Part shown: positions 11,203 to 22,783 of the stretch, piece by piece | Layout: each line of letters starts with the position of its first letter | How positions within the stretch are numbered: position 1 is the stretch's first letter | Source of the DNA: Aedes albopictus | Taxonomy: Eukaryota; Arthropoda; Insecta; Diptera; Culicidae | Reading direction: 5' to 3' | Length of the DNA stretch: 64,000 bases | Assembly: GCF_035046485.1 (NCBI RefSeq) | Contig: NC_085137.1 | Location: 339,874,505 to 339,938,504 of the forward strand | The notes under the pieces: generated by a model | What the model saw: only the letters and a program-made list of their open reading frames with translations | The model's database searches: none | What the model was told of the DNA's origin: nothing | Translations under genes and position numbers: made by a program

Positions 11203-11330
11203 AACATTTTGATGGCCAATTAGCCTTGTAGTGGTTTTGGAAACCGTCATGAAACCTTACACCTTGTATTTTGGTTTTATGAGAACCTTTTCTAGTCTAT
11301 TTGGCTGAAAAATGTAACTTTTTATGTACT
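11203..11330 (+). mobile_element. MITE of the AGTAACATTTT family
   Basis: AAGTAACATTTTGATGGCC at the left and GGCTGAAAAATGTAACTTTT at the right form terminal inverted repeats. Inside are GTAGTGGTTTTGGAAACCGT and GGTTTTATGAGAACC. About 700 bp upstream of the Dll exon. Confidence 0.75.
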
Positions 11331-12021
11331 TCCTGTTGATTTTCAAAACAAAACTTCTTTATTTGATTTCACGGCAAATCAAACCATTTTGTTTACCCCA
11401 AAATATGTAGATGTTTTGGGTATTCAAAATACAAAGTATTCGACAATGTACATGTAACATGTAAACCAACTACAATCGCAACAACCTGCACTAGCACATG
11501 CTATACTAGGGTTAACCGCAATTCGGTTTGACCTGATTGACACTCAATTGAAAAGCCATCAATCAACAACGCACTACTGTTGTTGCGATCAGTATTATAC
11601 ACATTACTTCACATGTAGACAGACGAAGACTGTGCCATTCAAATAGTCGAGAGACAGCAATCATTACTTCGGTAAGGTGTTATTCAGAATGCAATATGCA
11701 ATTTGTAACATTGTAAGCGCCGGTAGTTTTACTACTGATGGATCCAAAGGAGACATTCACCCCGACTGGAATGAAACACAAGACTAGAATTGTAAGACCT
11801 TGATGGCTTCTTCACTCACTGCACTAATGAAACTAGGTCAGCCCTCCCTTCAGTGTTTGATCAATAAAGCACGCACATAGGTCGTGCCTCTCATACCTAC
11901 TATGTTGCACTCTGCTGATCACAAACGCACTCTCGACGACGATGTTGTCGTGAGTGACGCTCGCTCCTCTTCCCACAACCCTTCCGAAACGCACTAACCC
12001 CGTTTGGTCTCCCCCTCTCAT

Positions 12022-12036
12022 CGTTTGTTTTTGCAG
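12022..12036 (+). other. Splice acceptor of the Dll homeobox exon
   Basis: The tract TCGTTTGTTTTTGCAG, preceded by CCCCCTCTC, is a canonical polypyrimidine tract plus AG. It sets the exon start at 12037 and gives a phase-1 junction. That agrees with the Drosophila protein, where an Asp-type codon precedes the F-x-SDK motif. Confidence 0.9.
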
Positions 12037-12227
12037 ATTTCCTCTCGGACAAAATCGAAGACACCGGCCTGCGGGTGAACGGTAAGGGCAAGAAAATGCG
12101 CAAACCCCGCACCATCTACAGTTCCCTACAGCTGCAGCAGCTCAACCGAAGATTTCAACGGACGCAGTACCTAGCGCTACCGGAGCGAGCGGAACTGGCG
12201 GCCAGCCTCGGGCTAACGCAAACGCAA
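12037..12227 (+). CDS. Dll: Distal-less homeobox exon (internal, partial gene)
   Basis: Internal coding exon of the Distal-less/Dlx homeodomain transcription factor, a nuclear DNA-binding protein that in arthropods specifies distal appendages and sensory and neural fates. The reading frame starts with the last two bases of a split codon (phase 1) and then gives 63 codons. These begin [15 protein letters not shown], continue [14 protein letters not shown] and end ASLGLTQTQ. Residues 20-63 are homeodomain positions 1-44: R5 of the N-terminal arm, L16 and F20 of helix I, and all of helix II (positions 28-38). The [10 protein letters not shown] linker and the [21 protein letters not shown] stretch (positions 24-44) are diagnostic of Dll/Dlx. 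The exon is preceded by a pyrimidine-rich tract ending TTTTTGCAG and followed by GTAAGT. The break between homeodomain residues 44 and 45 is the conserved Dlx intron position. The recognition helix (W48, F49, N51) must lie on the next exon, which I did not find in the 51.7 kb downstream. The exon is intact and much richer in GC than its surroundings. Confidence 0.97.
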
Positions 12228-12233
12228 GTAAGT
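12228..12233 (+). other. Splice donor of the Dll homeobox exon
   Basis: GTAAGT directly follows the codon for homeodomain Gln44. It is a perfect consensus 5' splice site and gives a phase-0 junction. Confidence 0.93.
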
Positions 12234-12360
12234 GACCTTTCTCTCTCTAAATAATCCCATTCAATGCCTTGGTGAAAAAACTTGTTTCGCAGTTTTTGTG
12301 ACAGAGAAAAGTCTACCGAATTTGGTGATGTTCGCCAACTACAATAGATCTAATCTTTCT

Positions 12361-12570
12361 GGTACCGTAAACCGGAGTCAAATTGATCTCAGGGTCGAAA
12401 TTGATCAGACGTTTTTTGGTTGAAATGGTTGAACCTTTCAAGTATCGTGCTGTTGGAATCAGGGACTAAACGGTACTTGAAGGAAAACTACTTAAAATAT
12501 GCTTTATCCAACTCAAAAACGTCTGATCAATTTCGATCCGGAGATCAATTTGACTCCGGTTTACGGTGTT
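12361..12570. mobile_element. MITE of the GGTACCGTAAACC family, 133 bp after the Dll exon
   Basis: The left end GGTACCGTAAACCGGAGTCA is mirrored by TGACTCCGGTTTACGGTGTT at the right. Inside are GATCAGACGTTTTTTGG and an inverted AAAAACGTCTGATC, giving a second nested pairing. The same family forms the insertion at 49933-50721. Confidence 0.85.
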
Positions 12571-12959
12571 TAATGTTCATGTTGCTTAAATTCCACAAAT
12601 GTTCTAAATAATTTTAAACAGAACCATGCAAATGTACATTGCTTAAGCCTACATTCACACTGTTAGCATGGTTTCAATAACACATCTTACGCCTTCATGT
12701 AGGCAACCCCATACACATCACCAATAATGTTGACGGTCGCCATAAGAAGTCCAGTTAGCGCCACTGTGTTCTGTGTGTTAATTGGACCACCCCAAAAGAA
12801 TTGGAAACCCAACAAAATAAAGAAAATTGAAAACTATACTCAGCACAAACAATACCCAGATAACGATTCCACAAACGTCTGTACCGAATCATCCGCAAAA
12901 AAAGGCACATTCCCACAATGTTTATTAGATTTATTAAGCCTCAAATCAAAATCGACATA

Positions 12960-13325
12960 ATATGACTAATTTGATTTGGCCGACGAGGCCCCCTACTGCT
13001 TGCATATTCCCTCTCTATTATTTGTGGTTCCTCGAAATTTGCCCGGATTTCCCCGTTTCAGCCGGGCCGGGCAGTTCTTTTCAACAGAGACACCGCTCAT
13101 TTTTCTCGATTAGCTTTTCAAAACTTGCCACTTCCCCACTCTCTGGCTGCGGCAACACCGGCGTCACCCATCTCCATATCACTCAATCAATGTCCTGCCG
13201 TGACTGTTGTGACGTGGCGTGGTATGAGTCCTGCTGAGGCTGGGGGTGGATGGCAAACAACTGGTGCTGCTGCACTCAGGGGAACTGTCACGCTGGTTTT
13301 ATTAGAAAAGGGAAACAGTTAAATT
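12960..13325. other. GC-rich single-copy intronic island
   Basis: CpG-containing sequence (AGCCGGGCCGGGCAG; GGCAACACCGGCGTCACC) without repeat words, 0.8 kb after the homeobox exon. Open frames here have no domains. Candidate enhancer because of proximity and single-copy nature. Confidence 0.3.
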
Positions 13326-13330
13326 TCTCT

Positions 13331-13760
13331 ACACACTGAACAAAAAAACACAGAATACTAGTACAATTTAATTGGAATCGCAAAAATTGAACCAAGTGTG
13401 AAATACTGCTGAACATTCACCGACATCTTTGGGTGTTTTCACTGATTTCACTTACTTTTTCCCCGGTGTTTTTGTCAAAATATCAGACTCAAGAAATTTG
13501 ATCTAAATCAAACAATTTGGGTTCTACAATTTCGTACATTTTTCCAGTAGTTGTTCGTTTTATTTTTCAAATCATTTGAGTACGTGTATGTCGATACTTC
13601 ATTAATTAACACATACTTATTAAAAAACATTTGTTTAAAATTAACAGAAGTTTGATATCAAAAAGTTGGATTAGATGAAGATTATTCTCAGTGTAAGTGG
13701 AACAATCTGATGTGCATGTCATCATGTGGCATCTAACTGGGAAGTTTTCTCAGTGCAAGC
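13331..13760. repeat. AT-rich element-like segment with CACTGA/TCAGTG ends
   Basis: CACTGAACAAAAAAACAC at the left and TTCTCAGTG at 13692 and again near 13750 suggest an old MITE. The inverted match is short and uncertain. Confidence 0.25.
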
Positions 13761-13779
13761 CCACAGAAGGGAGTCTTGA

Positions 13780-14590
13780 GTGTTTCTCATCGCACCCCTC
13801 TTCTGGTAGGCGCTCCGACAACATGAACGAGGGAGGTGGAAACTACAATTGTTCCATCCCTGGCAGGCAGGAGTAGAAATTTTCCCGGGGGCCACAGAAA
13901 GGAAAAATCAACCGAGGCAGACAAAAAACTTGACTTTTATATGAATTTAACATGACATTGGGCGATTGAATTGGCTTGCCCGGTGGTGGCGGTGATGGTG
14001 CTGGAACCGAACCGTTCCGTGTTGCGTTGGGATTCGAAAGTAGTGCCAACTAGCAAGGATTTCGGGAGACAGCTATGCGGCAGGGAGCTGAAGGACCCGA
14101 CTTGCTAAATACCACATTTTGGTGTTCTGCTTTCGGGGCCTTTGGGGTTTTCATTGTTTGATTTTATTTTTTCTTATTTCGGGTAGGGAAATGGGTATGG
14201 CCCGAAGAATGCGACCCCAGCCAATTAGGTTGCATTAGACTATTGCTGCCTGTTGTGAACTATGAGGGGTTACAACAGTTGATTCGAGCTCTTTTGGTGA
14301 GTGGTAAAGGGAAATTGGTTTTCCACGCGATGTTTGGGCGTTTCCGCTTTTTCGGGGAATTCAATTCAGGACGAAAATTTTGGAAATATATTTTGTGGGG
14401 AGTCTAGCTACTAGTGCTGCGTTTTTTTTTATTGGACTTACATATTCAATTGAATAAAAGGAGCTGGAACGTTTGGGTAGACATCCCCGTTTAGGCGATT
14501 TTTCTCTATATTCCAACTAATTTAAAAAAAATTCTTGATTTGGTCTTCCGATTTTTTGTTTAAATCTTAACAATATTGACAAGCATTTAG
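13780..14590. other. Single-copy intronic stretch
   Basis: Mixed-composition sequence with GGTGGTGGCGGTGATGGTGC and other GC-richer words, without transposon ends that I recognise. No gene seen. Confidence 0.3.
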
Positions 14591-15540
14591 CAAAAATTCT
14601 AGAGGTTTACCTGGATAAATTCCAGCAGAAGTTCTGAAGGAATCCCTGGTGTAATTCTTAGAGGGATCCTTAGAAGCACTCCTGAAGGAATCACAGGAGG
14701 AGTTTTAGTAGGAATCTCAGGAGGAATTTCCTGAGAAATTCGTATAGTCACTCCATGACGAACCTCAGGAGGTATTACTAGAGGAATCTTGGCAGCGATT
14801 GATTGAGGATTCTCTGGCGAATTTCCAGCAAGAATCCCATGAATTCTTGGAAGATTACCATGGGAAATGCAAGGAAGAATTTTTGGAAAAGAAAATCCTG
14901 GATCAGCAATACGCTGGGAGAAACAGTGGAGGTATTTGTAACGGAATCCCAGGAAAACTCTGAAAGAATCTCTGGAGAAATCCCAGGACATATTTTTAGA
15001 GAAATCCTAGAAGGATTCCTAAAGGGAATTCATGGAGGAATTGCTAGAGTGGCCACTGCTGGAGTGGTTTGAGGAATCATATCTGAAGCTTCTGAAGGAA
15101 TACCAGTAGGAATGCAAGCAGAACACCCAAAAGAAATTCTTGGAGTAATCCCAGAAACAACTCCTAGAAGATTACTTTGAGAAAACCCGTAAGGAATTCC
15201 TAGAGCATTCCCACGAGGAATCCCTTGATAAATTTCTGGACGAATCCTTGCTTAAATTCCTGGATAAACTGCCAGCAGGAACAACTTGAAGGGTTCCAGC
15301 AGGATTTTTTTGAAGAAATCCTAACTGCGTATGGATTTTAGTAATATTGGCTCATATAATTAATATGTTTAATCGATTTCTCCATGGAACTCATCAGAAA
15401 CCCTGAAACGTCTAGAAACGCCTAAAACTCATGTAAAACCCACCTAAATCTTTTCTAGATACCTCAGAATTTTCTAAAAATCCGTGCTGAAATTTCCTGA
15501 CATCTTTCGCAACGTTTTTTTTTTTTCCTGACACCTCTAC
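14590..15540. repeat. Class B repeat running into class A
   Basis: 14590-15330 is AGGAATCC/GGAATTCC-type sequence (CTAGAAGGATTCCTAAAGG). From about 15370 to 15540 it changes to CCTGAAACG/CTCATGTAAAACCC class A. The 130- and 89-codon open frames here are repeat translations. Confidence 0.7.
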
Positions 15541-15568
15541 AGACAACCTTTAACCTTCACTGGAGTCC

Positions 15569-15882
15569 CAAGCAACACGCATGTCATATAAGAGTTACGG
15601 CTGCGCAAGTTTTGGTTGTTTAGAAGTTACTACAATGTTAGAATTACGTCAAATAGACTTCTATACAACCATAACTTGCGCTGCCGTAACTCTTAGGGCT
15701 TGTTCACAAATGTCATAACGCTGAGGGGGTGGGTGGGTGTCCTTCATGGTGTTACAGCCCGAACAAGTAAAATTCTTCCCCATATAAATAGTGTTACGAA
15801 GGGGTGGGTGGGTGTCAGGAAAGGCCAATTTTGGCGTTATGAAATTTGAGAATGAACCCTTATATGACATGTGTGTTGCTTG
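15569..15882. mobile_element. MITE interrupted by a second MITE
   Basis: The outer inverted repeats start CAAGCAACACGCATGTCATA and end TATGACATGTGTGTTGCTTG. A second inner pairing is TGCGCAAGTTTTGGTTGT with ACAACCATAACTTGCG. The right arm is split after CGTAACTCTTA by the 164-bp element at 15696-15859. Removing that element and one TTA restores an uninterrupted right arm. Confidence 0.9.
15696..15859. mobile_element. Nested PIF/Harbinger-type MITE with TTA duplication
   Basis: GGGCTTGTTCACAAATGTCA at the left pairs with GGGTTCATTCTCAAATTTCA at the right. The flanking TTA at 15693-15695 and 15860-15862 is a 3-bp target duplication typical of PIF/Harbinger. The repeated GGGTGGGTGGGTGTC word occurs near 15728 and 15801 in the same orientation. 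Confidence 0.88.
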
Positions 15883-15884
15883 AG

Positions 15885-16000
15885 GTCCGCTGCAATCCCA
15901 AGAAAACCTCTGAAAGTTTTCGAAATATGCTGAAACGCCTTGAACTCTCTCAGAAAACTCCCTTACAATCCGTCTGAAACCCTTCTGTGTGGAGAAGAAT
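15885..16000 (-). repeat. Short class A repeat
   Basis: AAAACCTCTGAAAG, GCTGAAACGCC and TCTGAAACCC words continue the class A sequence that is interrupted by the nested MITEs. Confidence 0.55.
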
Positions 16001-16419
16001 ATTGTAAAATGAAATTTCAAAGATGTCGTTAGTATTACAGCCATTCATAAACAGCAGTGTTTCCATTGCCTAGTTCACCTCAGACAGCAAAAACTATCCA
16101 TATAATCTGGATACTTTTAAGTGGTCAAGTTAGTTCCCACGGAATGCCTACCGTAACGGATTTAACAAGCCTTGCACTTCTCTTCAGCCCAATTACCGGG
16201 CATTATATTTGAATGTACTGTTTGGGAACACAAACAGTATCGAGCGAAACTGTCGATCAATATGCCTTATGAAACCTCAACAAAAAATCGACCTTCCACT
16301 CCATTCATAAAATGTAGTCGATTGTTTTTGATAACCGCAAAAAAACGAAAACAATCACTCAAACCTGATTTGTGGTCCCAATATGGACCGGATGATGATA
16401 AATGCTTTCAACGCAAATA

Positions 16420-17270
16420 GAAATGAATAATTGTGCTACCAGAAAATTGCTGACGCGCACAAACTCTCTTTTCTCGCGCTTGCCCCTTAAGCTGACTCGA
16501 GACGCTACGCACCAACTGACCTAAACACAATTTATCAAAATCGTACCTCTTGAATGACGTTTAAACTAACCAACTTTCATCAACACCACTGAGTTTGGCG
16601 GGTTAGAGCGCAGCACCATCTGCTGCTGTTGCGTGAAGTAACAACTGATCATCCCACCGCGCCACCACCACTGCACCTCTAGGTCTAGAGGTAGTGTGGC
16701 ACTTCGTTGAACTCAGTTAAGCCTGTCTCCTGGGTGCTGCAACCTGGGAATGGAAATGGCCATTCCAATCACTCAGCAACCGACGGCGTGGCGCAGCAAC
16801 GACGCGACGTGGTCCAGCATTCCCGCACAGCCGCCGTCGCCGCCGCCGTATCGATGAAGAGTGTGAATCACTGAGCAGCAGCAACAGCAATGGCAGCTCT
16901 ACAACAACAGCAGCAACCAATAGTCCGGCCATCGCGCGCATAGCTATATAATTGAAGCAATTATATTCGATGATAAATTGATTTTTCAACTGTCCGCGAT
17001 CGAGCCCGGGGTTCGGCTTCAGCAGAGTTCACGGTAGCCGGTGTGACAGCCCCCGGAACGCTCCGTGAATAATGAGGCATTGTGTGAGTGTGGGGATGCG
17101 AGGGGCAAAAAAGCAAATCCAGCGACACGGTAGTCAGTGTGTAGACTTACTTCAGTTCCATATTGGGGCGACGTTGCGTTGCGTTGTTTTGTTTCCAGAA
17201 CCGGGGGATGGTTGTGACGTCACGGCGTAGCGTGACTAGACATATGTGGCCGGCCGGTCTTGGTGTCCGT
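16420..17270. other. GC-rich single-copy island with CAG/CGC tracts
   Basis: Contains GCCGCCGTCGCCGCCGCC and AGCAGCAGCAACAGCAATGG tracts beside ATTGAAGCAATTATATTCG. Open frames have low complexity and no domain. The mixture of trinucleotide tracts with AT homeodomain-type sites (AATTAT, TAATT) is common in mosquito developmental enhancers, but this is inference. Confidence 0.35.
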
Positions 17271-17569
17271 GGTGTGTTCCTAAGATGACCTGCTGATTGC
17301 GGGACCAAAGTACCAGAGCAGTGCTGAAATTCGATACGCAAATTGCTAGGAATTGGAGCACATGTACATTGAACAGTGCAATGACCATGACGGAATTTAA
17401 CAACTGTATTGACTTTGAGTCATCGTTAGTCATGTAAAATATTGAGCAATTGAGTGCGTTTTGCACTCAACGGTTCTTTTGCGTCATTAAAAACGCAGCT
17501 AACCGCTCAACATGCACGAATATTCTAGGTTCTTCAATGACTTTATTGGTTTGGAAAGATTCACGAAGA

Positions 17570-17950
17570 TTTGAAATTTTTTGAAAAGGCAACGATCCAT
17601 GAACGCATGCAAAGGTCGGTAAAGATCCATCAAGGTTTTCAAGGTCTTTGGTTGTTTGGATCCAATAAGATCGAATATATTGACGATGATCTGCGAATAT
17701 CTATGAAGTTAAACGAATAGACTGTGTTTGTTCGCTTCGCGAGGGTCCGAATAAGTTTGCGAAGGTTCGCAAAGGATCATTCATCAGGATGATTTAAAAA
17801 GGATTTAAGAAGCTCTTGAAAGGTCTGTGTAGTTGCGCGTTAGTTTTCCAAGGACTGGGATAGGACTGATAGGTCGTAAACGTTTTCGAACGTCCGCAAA
17901 GGTCCATCAAGTGCTCTGAACGGTTCACTGAGATCTGCAAAGTCCTTTGA
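17570..17950. repeat. Degenerate CAAAGGTCC repeat (class C)
   Basis: Words such as GCAAAGGTCGG, AAAGATCCATCAAGG, CGAAGGTTCGCAAAGG and CGCAAAGGTCCATCAAG reiterate. They differ from classes A and B, which follow immediately downstream. Confidence 0.6.
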
Positions 17951-18540
17951 AGGTCAGGACTACATAGATTCCTGCAGCAGTTAATACAGAGATTCCTTGA
18001 GTCATTCCACCAGATATTCCTCACTGTATTTCCCCAGAAATTTATCCGGCGTTTTCGCTTAGGATATATCAAATTATTTCACCACGAATTCTTTGAGAAA
18101 TTTATTCAAAAATATTTGCTAAGAATTTCTACGGAATTTCCTTATGTCAATATTTCAAGTTTTTAAGGAATCTTTGTATACGCTTATTTATGTATTTTTA
18201 AGGTAGGTATTCGTACAAGCTTTTTTTTTCAGAAATTCGTTCACGAACTTCTCCGAGATTAGATGCAAAAAATCCTACAAGAGCACTATTATAGGATTTC
18301 TTTAGAAGTTTTCCTATAAATTCCCATTTTTCAAGGAACTATAGCAATATTTCCTAAGAAGTTTCTCCAGGAAGCTTTTAAGAAATTCCTCCTGAGATTC
18401 TTTCAAAAATGTCCTGAGATTGCTTCAGATTTTCCTAGCGGTTCATTACAAATATCTTCTGGAATAATTTTAGAGATCCTTGCAGAGTTTGTTTAGATAA
18501 TCTTCCCGGGATTTTTTAGATATTCTTTTAGAAATTACTG
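17950..18540. repeat. Class B repeat
   Basis: Degenerate GGAATTTC / TTCCTGAGATT words. It lies directly between class C and the element at 18541-19300. Confidence 0.65.
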
Positions 18541-19300
18541 CACTGAAAAAATATTTTGTTGCATTGTACGAAATTGCTCGTCCGGTTTACGAATGCCATT
18601 CGTTGTTTTCTGCAACGAAAAGATTCGTAGTGTGCCTGAGTTTGTTTCGTAAAAAAAATCACTCCGACACAATAACACAGATTCTTTCTGTCTCTTTTTA
18701 TGTCGGACCGACATAAATCATGTTGAAAAAAAATAGCACGCGTATATCAGCTTGGTTTTCACAGGCTCCGAACACGATTCTTCTGATTGATACCTACCAG
18801 TGCTAGACATCCATCTGTAAGCGCTTGTTGAAACCGTTCGGAAACAACCTGAACGCTTTCTACTCTGTTTCAATTTATAAATAACTTTTACTTCCAACTG
18901 AGAGCATGCTTCCTTTCCACTTTTCGCACACGCTCCGTCATATGCACATGAAAACAGGTTGCTTTGTTGTCTCTGCGCTCCACTAAAACGTCAATGATGA
19001 CTGCAAAGCTTTGTTGCATTCTACGAAGCGAAATTTTCTTCTTACGCATGGTTAGTAAAAAACGTTTGACATTTGTTTATTTTGTTTCATTCTACAAAGC
19101 GGGAGCTAAAATCTACGAATGAGCAAGCTAAGCGTCTGTCGGATTCGTGATTTCGTACGTACATGATACAACTCCATTTGTACTGTTTCAACGTGGTGGT
19201 ACGAATGGACCGTACATTTTACGCAAATTGCTTTCAATTTACGAAAACTGCTTTTACGAAGCATATTCGTTGAGCTTTTACGAAAGTATTTTATCAGTGT
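18541..19300. mobile_element. 760-bp element with TTACGAA subterminal motifs
   Basis: CACTGAAAAAATATTTTGTT at the left and, inverted, CACTGATAAAATACTTTCGT at the right are terminal repeats. At least ten TACGAA/TTCGTA words cluster near both ends (ATTCTACGAAGCG, TTTACGAAAAC, TTTACGAAGC), as transposase-binding repeats do in hAT-like elements. No clear target duplication and no transposase. It splits class B repeats on both sides. Confidence 0.65.
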
Positions 19301-19309
19301 GAAGAATTC

Positions 19310-21640
19310 TGTAAGCAATCCTCGAAGGAATTTTTCATAAATCCCTGGAGAATTGTTGCAAGAAATCCTTCAAAGAACCCCTAGAGATACCTTTGAAAAC
19401 TCCTAGAAGAAATTATTGAAAATTTTTTCGAGGAATTCCCGGTCAAAAATCCTAAAACAATATATCAAGTTACCTCTGAAGAAATTCCTGGATGAATTCC
19501 TTGGATGAAAAGTAGGAGAACGTCTATACGAAATTCGTCCACAAGTTTCTACGGTAATAGATGCAGAAACTTCTACAAAAGTTTTATTGTAGGATTTCTA
19601 CAGGGATTTTTTGATAAATTCATCAATATTATTACATCAAGAGTTTCCTGAGAAGATTCTCCAGGAAGTTCGTGCCTGGGATTGCTTCAGACATTCCTAG
19701 CGGATCATCACAAATATCTCCTGGGATATCTTTAGAGATCCTTGCAGAATTTGTGAAGACATTCCTCTATGGATTTTTCAGATGTTCTTCCTGATATTGC
19801 TATAATCTTTAGGCAATTACTGAAGGAATTTATCAGAAACAATTTCTCATGTGACCTCTGGAGCAATTCATGGATGAATGCCTAGGATGAAACGTAGGAA
19901 AATTCCCAAAAAAAAACGTCTTGCGAAACCCCTTGATTTTCCGAAAAAAAAAATAATGAGAAACTTCTGGAGTATCTCTGCTAGTAAAAGGAATAAATGC
20001 TTTAGGAATTTCTGAAGGGATTCCTGGAAAAAAAAACCGTTGAGGTATTTCTGAAGGAATCTCTTATAAAATGTCTGTACAAATTGTAGGTAAAGATAAT
20101 GGTGAAATTCTTGAAGAAATCCTTCAATAAATTTCTGAGGGATCCTTAGAGTTAAAGGATTTTCTGAAGGAATCCTCACAAGAACTCTTGGAGATATCTC
20201 TTTAAGATTTCTCAGAAAAAATGTAGGATTTCTGAAGGGCTTTGTACACAAAAAAAACCCTAAATCACTACTTGAAGAAATTTATGAATGAAATCCTGCC
20301 GAAACAAAAAAAAACTTGAACTTTGTTCATAGCCGCGGCACTCTGAAGTCACTGAAGAAATAAAAAAAATATTTCTTGAAGATTTTTTTGAAACAATGGC
20401 TAGAAAAACTTGTGAACTGCGTATAGCAGGTATTCATAGGAAAAATTCTCATTTTTTTAAAGAATTTATGGGAAATTTCTTAAAAAATGCTAGGGAATAG
20501 ATTCTGGAGTAGTTTCTGCAGGCAAAGCTTCTGAAAGAATACAGTAAAACCAGAACGAACCTCTGAAGAAATTCAAGCAATAGTTTATGAAAAAGTCCTT
20601 AAAAAATTCTGAACATCTGAATTTAGAATTCAAAACTTCTGAAATTAGAGGAATGTCTGAAAAAGTCTTTGTGAAATGATTGCTTCTGAATTTGCACATT
20701 CTAAGGAAACATTTTAAGTGATTCCTGAAGAAAGCTTTGGAGAATTTTCTAGAAGAATGTCTGCATATTCCTTAGAAAATTTTTCGAAGAAATCCAAAAG
20801 AAAAAACTCCACCAAAAAATCGGACAACATTTCTGGTGGAATTCTTTCAGCAATGTTTGAAGAAATACATAAAGTATCGCAAACATGAACTTATGTAGTA
20901 ATCCTTGAAGAAAATACAAGGGAGGAAGATTTCCTACAGGAATTTATGAGAAAACCCAGGGACCAGTTTCTAGGTAAATCTTTTGAAAAACTTCCTGAGA
21001 AACTTTTGAAGAAGTTCCAGAAAAAAAATCCTGGGGGAATTCCTGAAAGAATATCTGGAGGAACCCTTAGAGAAATTAAAAAAAAAACATTACCAGGAAT
21101 GTATTTCGAATGGATACTATGAGAAATTTTCAGAGGAATTCTTGCTAAAAATCGATTTTAGAAATTCTGCGAAAATCATCATTCTGTAAACATTTCAGAA
21201 AAAGAGCAAGAGATGAACTAGCGAGGGACTGAAATCAATCCAGAAAATTTTTGATAAATACTGAAAGTCTCCCAAAAGTAGTTTCTGGTTGTGTACTGGG
21301 CGATAATTCTGGAGACTTTTCTAGAGATTTTGAGAAGAATTCTTGCTAAAGTTATAGACGGAATTTCAGTAAGAATGTTCCTTGCACGATAGTTATAGAA
21401 AAAAAAATGTGGTAAAATAATGCATGAAGGCCGAAGGGGTTCTCCGGAATATTTTTGATTAGACGCAAAAGGGAAGTCGTTGGAGGGGTGTTTCAATGTA
21501 AGGGGCGCTGAAATTTGGAATCCTTGAGTAACCATTTCAGATTTGACAAAGAGTGCACTGGATATAATAATAGCATAAATTGGCGATGTATTACGGAAGA
21601 AAGCACATAAAATCTCTAAAAGAATTAATTCTTTTGCCAA
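19310..21640. repeat. Long class B repeat
   Basis: 2.3 kb of degenerate AGGAATTCC/GAAGAAATTCC sequence. Open frames of 127 and 140 codons on the minus strand are translations of the repeat, rich in F, L, S and N. Confidence 0.75.
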
Positions 21641-21649
21641 TCTGATATT

Positions 21650-22560
21650 TCAATTTGTGCATCCTTAATTCGGCAGCTCAATATATCAAGAACCGCTACC
21701 CCGAACGTTCTGCCCCACCTATCGAGCGCCAACTCAACCCCGTTGCATCCGATAAAGTCCCATATATCGATGAAATTAATGACTTAACTAACGGAGCCTC
21801 ACACCCAGAGCCGAACCCGTTTGTCCTAATTACGCTACATTTAGTGCGCGTAATTTCGCACCCGAAATACACGCCAGCGCCACCAGCTCCGGCGCCACCA
21901 TTCGGTGGTGCTGCTGCAAGCTGTCATCGGACGTCAACTCTGTGCGCCGGACCACAACAGCTGAATCTGCCTGCCGCACCACGCCGCATGGTGCTACGCT
22001 TCAACAGGTTCCTCTCCCATCCATCGGGATCGTTAATTGGACCGATAATAGCGCGCCGGGCCAATTAATTTCACTACCCCGCGAGTAATGGCAGTGCATT
22101 TATCATCAAACGCACTTTGTCGTCGACGAATGGTTTTCCGTGGGCAATTGGCGGGAAGAAGAATTATTCGGGCGCTGGGTTCATCATCGGTTGACAATTG
22201 TCCGAAAAAAAAAAGATCCAGATCGCAACGGTATGTCGATTGCCGTCATGATGTCGTTAGGCAACTGGGACAGGGAGCGCGAAGCGAGTTCAACTGTGCG
22301 GTGGGGTAGTCCTACTAGGTGTAGGTACATATCCGAACAAATTGGATTATAATTTTCGCGCGTACCCAGCTACTGGTTGCCGGGATGGGTTGGTCAATGA
22401 ATAATTTCCAATACACGTCTATTATTCAACGCAAGACAAATTGACGGTTGCTTGTCGGAGTTGACGATGTGAGCTCTGGTGGACAAGACCCGACACTGCT
22501 GCTGGGCGCGCGATAATTTGCCACATCAACAATAGTTTTATGCGGTGAAACCATGAGCCC
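21650..22560. other. GC-rich single-copy island
   Basis: Sequence is non-repetitive, with CpG words and several AT sites (GAAATTAATGACTTAAC, CCAATTAATTTCAC, CGTAATTTCGCACC). A 137-codon open frame starting at 21655 has no recognisable domain and runs out of class B repeat, so it is not called. Candidate cis-regulatory module 9.5 kb after the homeobox exon. Confidence 0.35.
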
Positions 22561-22783
22561 ATTTATCTGCTGAGTTTTGAAGTCCAGAAGCTGCTTTCGT
22601 TACTTGAATGATACACTTATTGAAGAAGGACGGTAGGAAGCGGTGGTTGTAAGACAATGATATTTATTTTATTGGATCTACGGGGTTCGTACATTGCATA
22701 ACAAAGGTTGTTATGAGTCGGTATTGTTTTTTATAATGTTCAAATCACCGAAAGTACCCCCTTGACCAGACTGTGTTGCCTAT

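Larger units (their letters stand above)
1..12036 (+). other. Dll: Upstream Dll intron (at least 12 kb)
   Basis: No sequence encoding the expected N-terminal Dll peptides could be found before the homeobox exon, so everything upstream is read as intron or 5' flanking DNA. It is packed with transposon remnants, listed separately. Single-copy GC-richer blocks lie around 6030-6360 and 7140-7810. Between 2561-3300, 5773-6030, 6360-7140, 7811-8030, 9020-9215, 10116-10449 and 10871-11200 I see nothing assignable beyond AT-rich sequence and short inverted repeats. Intron status is inferred from the absence of other exons. Confidence 0.6.

Noticed and set aside
17195..17215. TGTTTCCAGAACCGGGG can be read as FQNRG, like the Dll recognition helix
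   Set aside because: Upstream codons do not give VKIW and downstream codons do not give RSKYKK. Chance match.
21655..22068. 137-codon frame with proline-rich part
   Set aside because: Starts in AT-rich sequence, has no domain, and no acceptor or donor fits. Kept only as an island.
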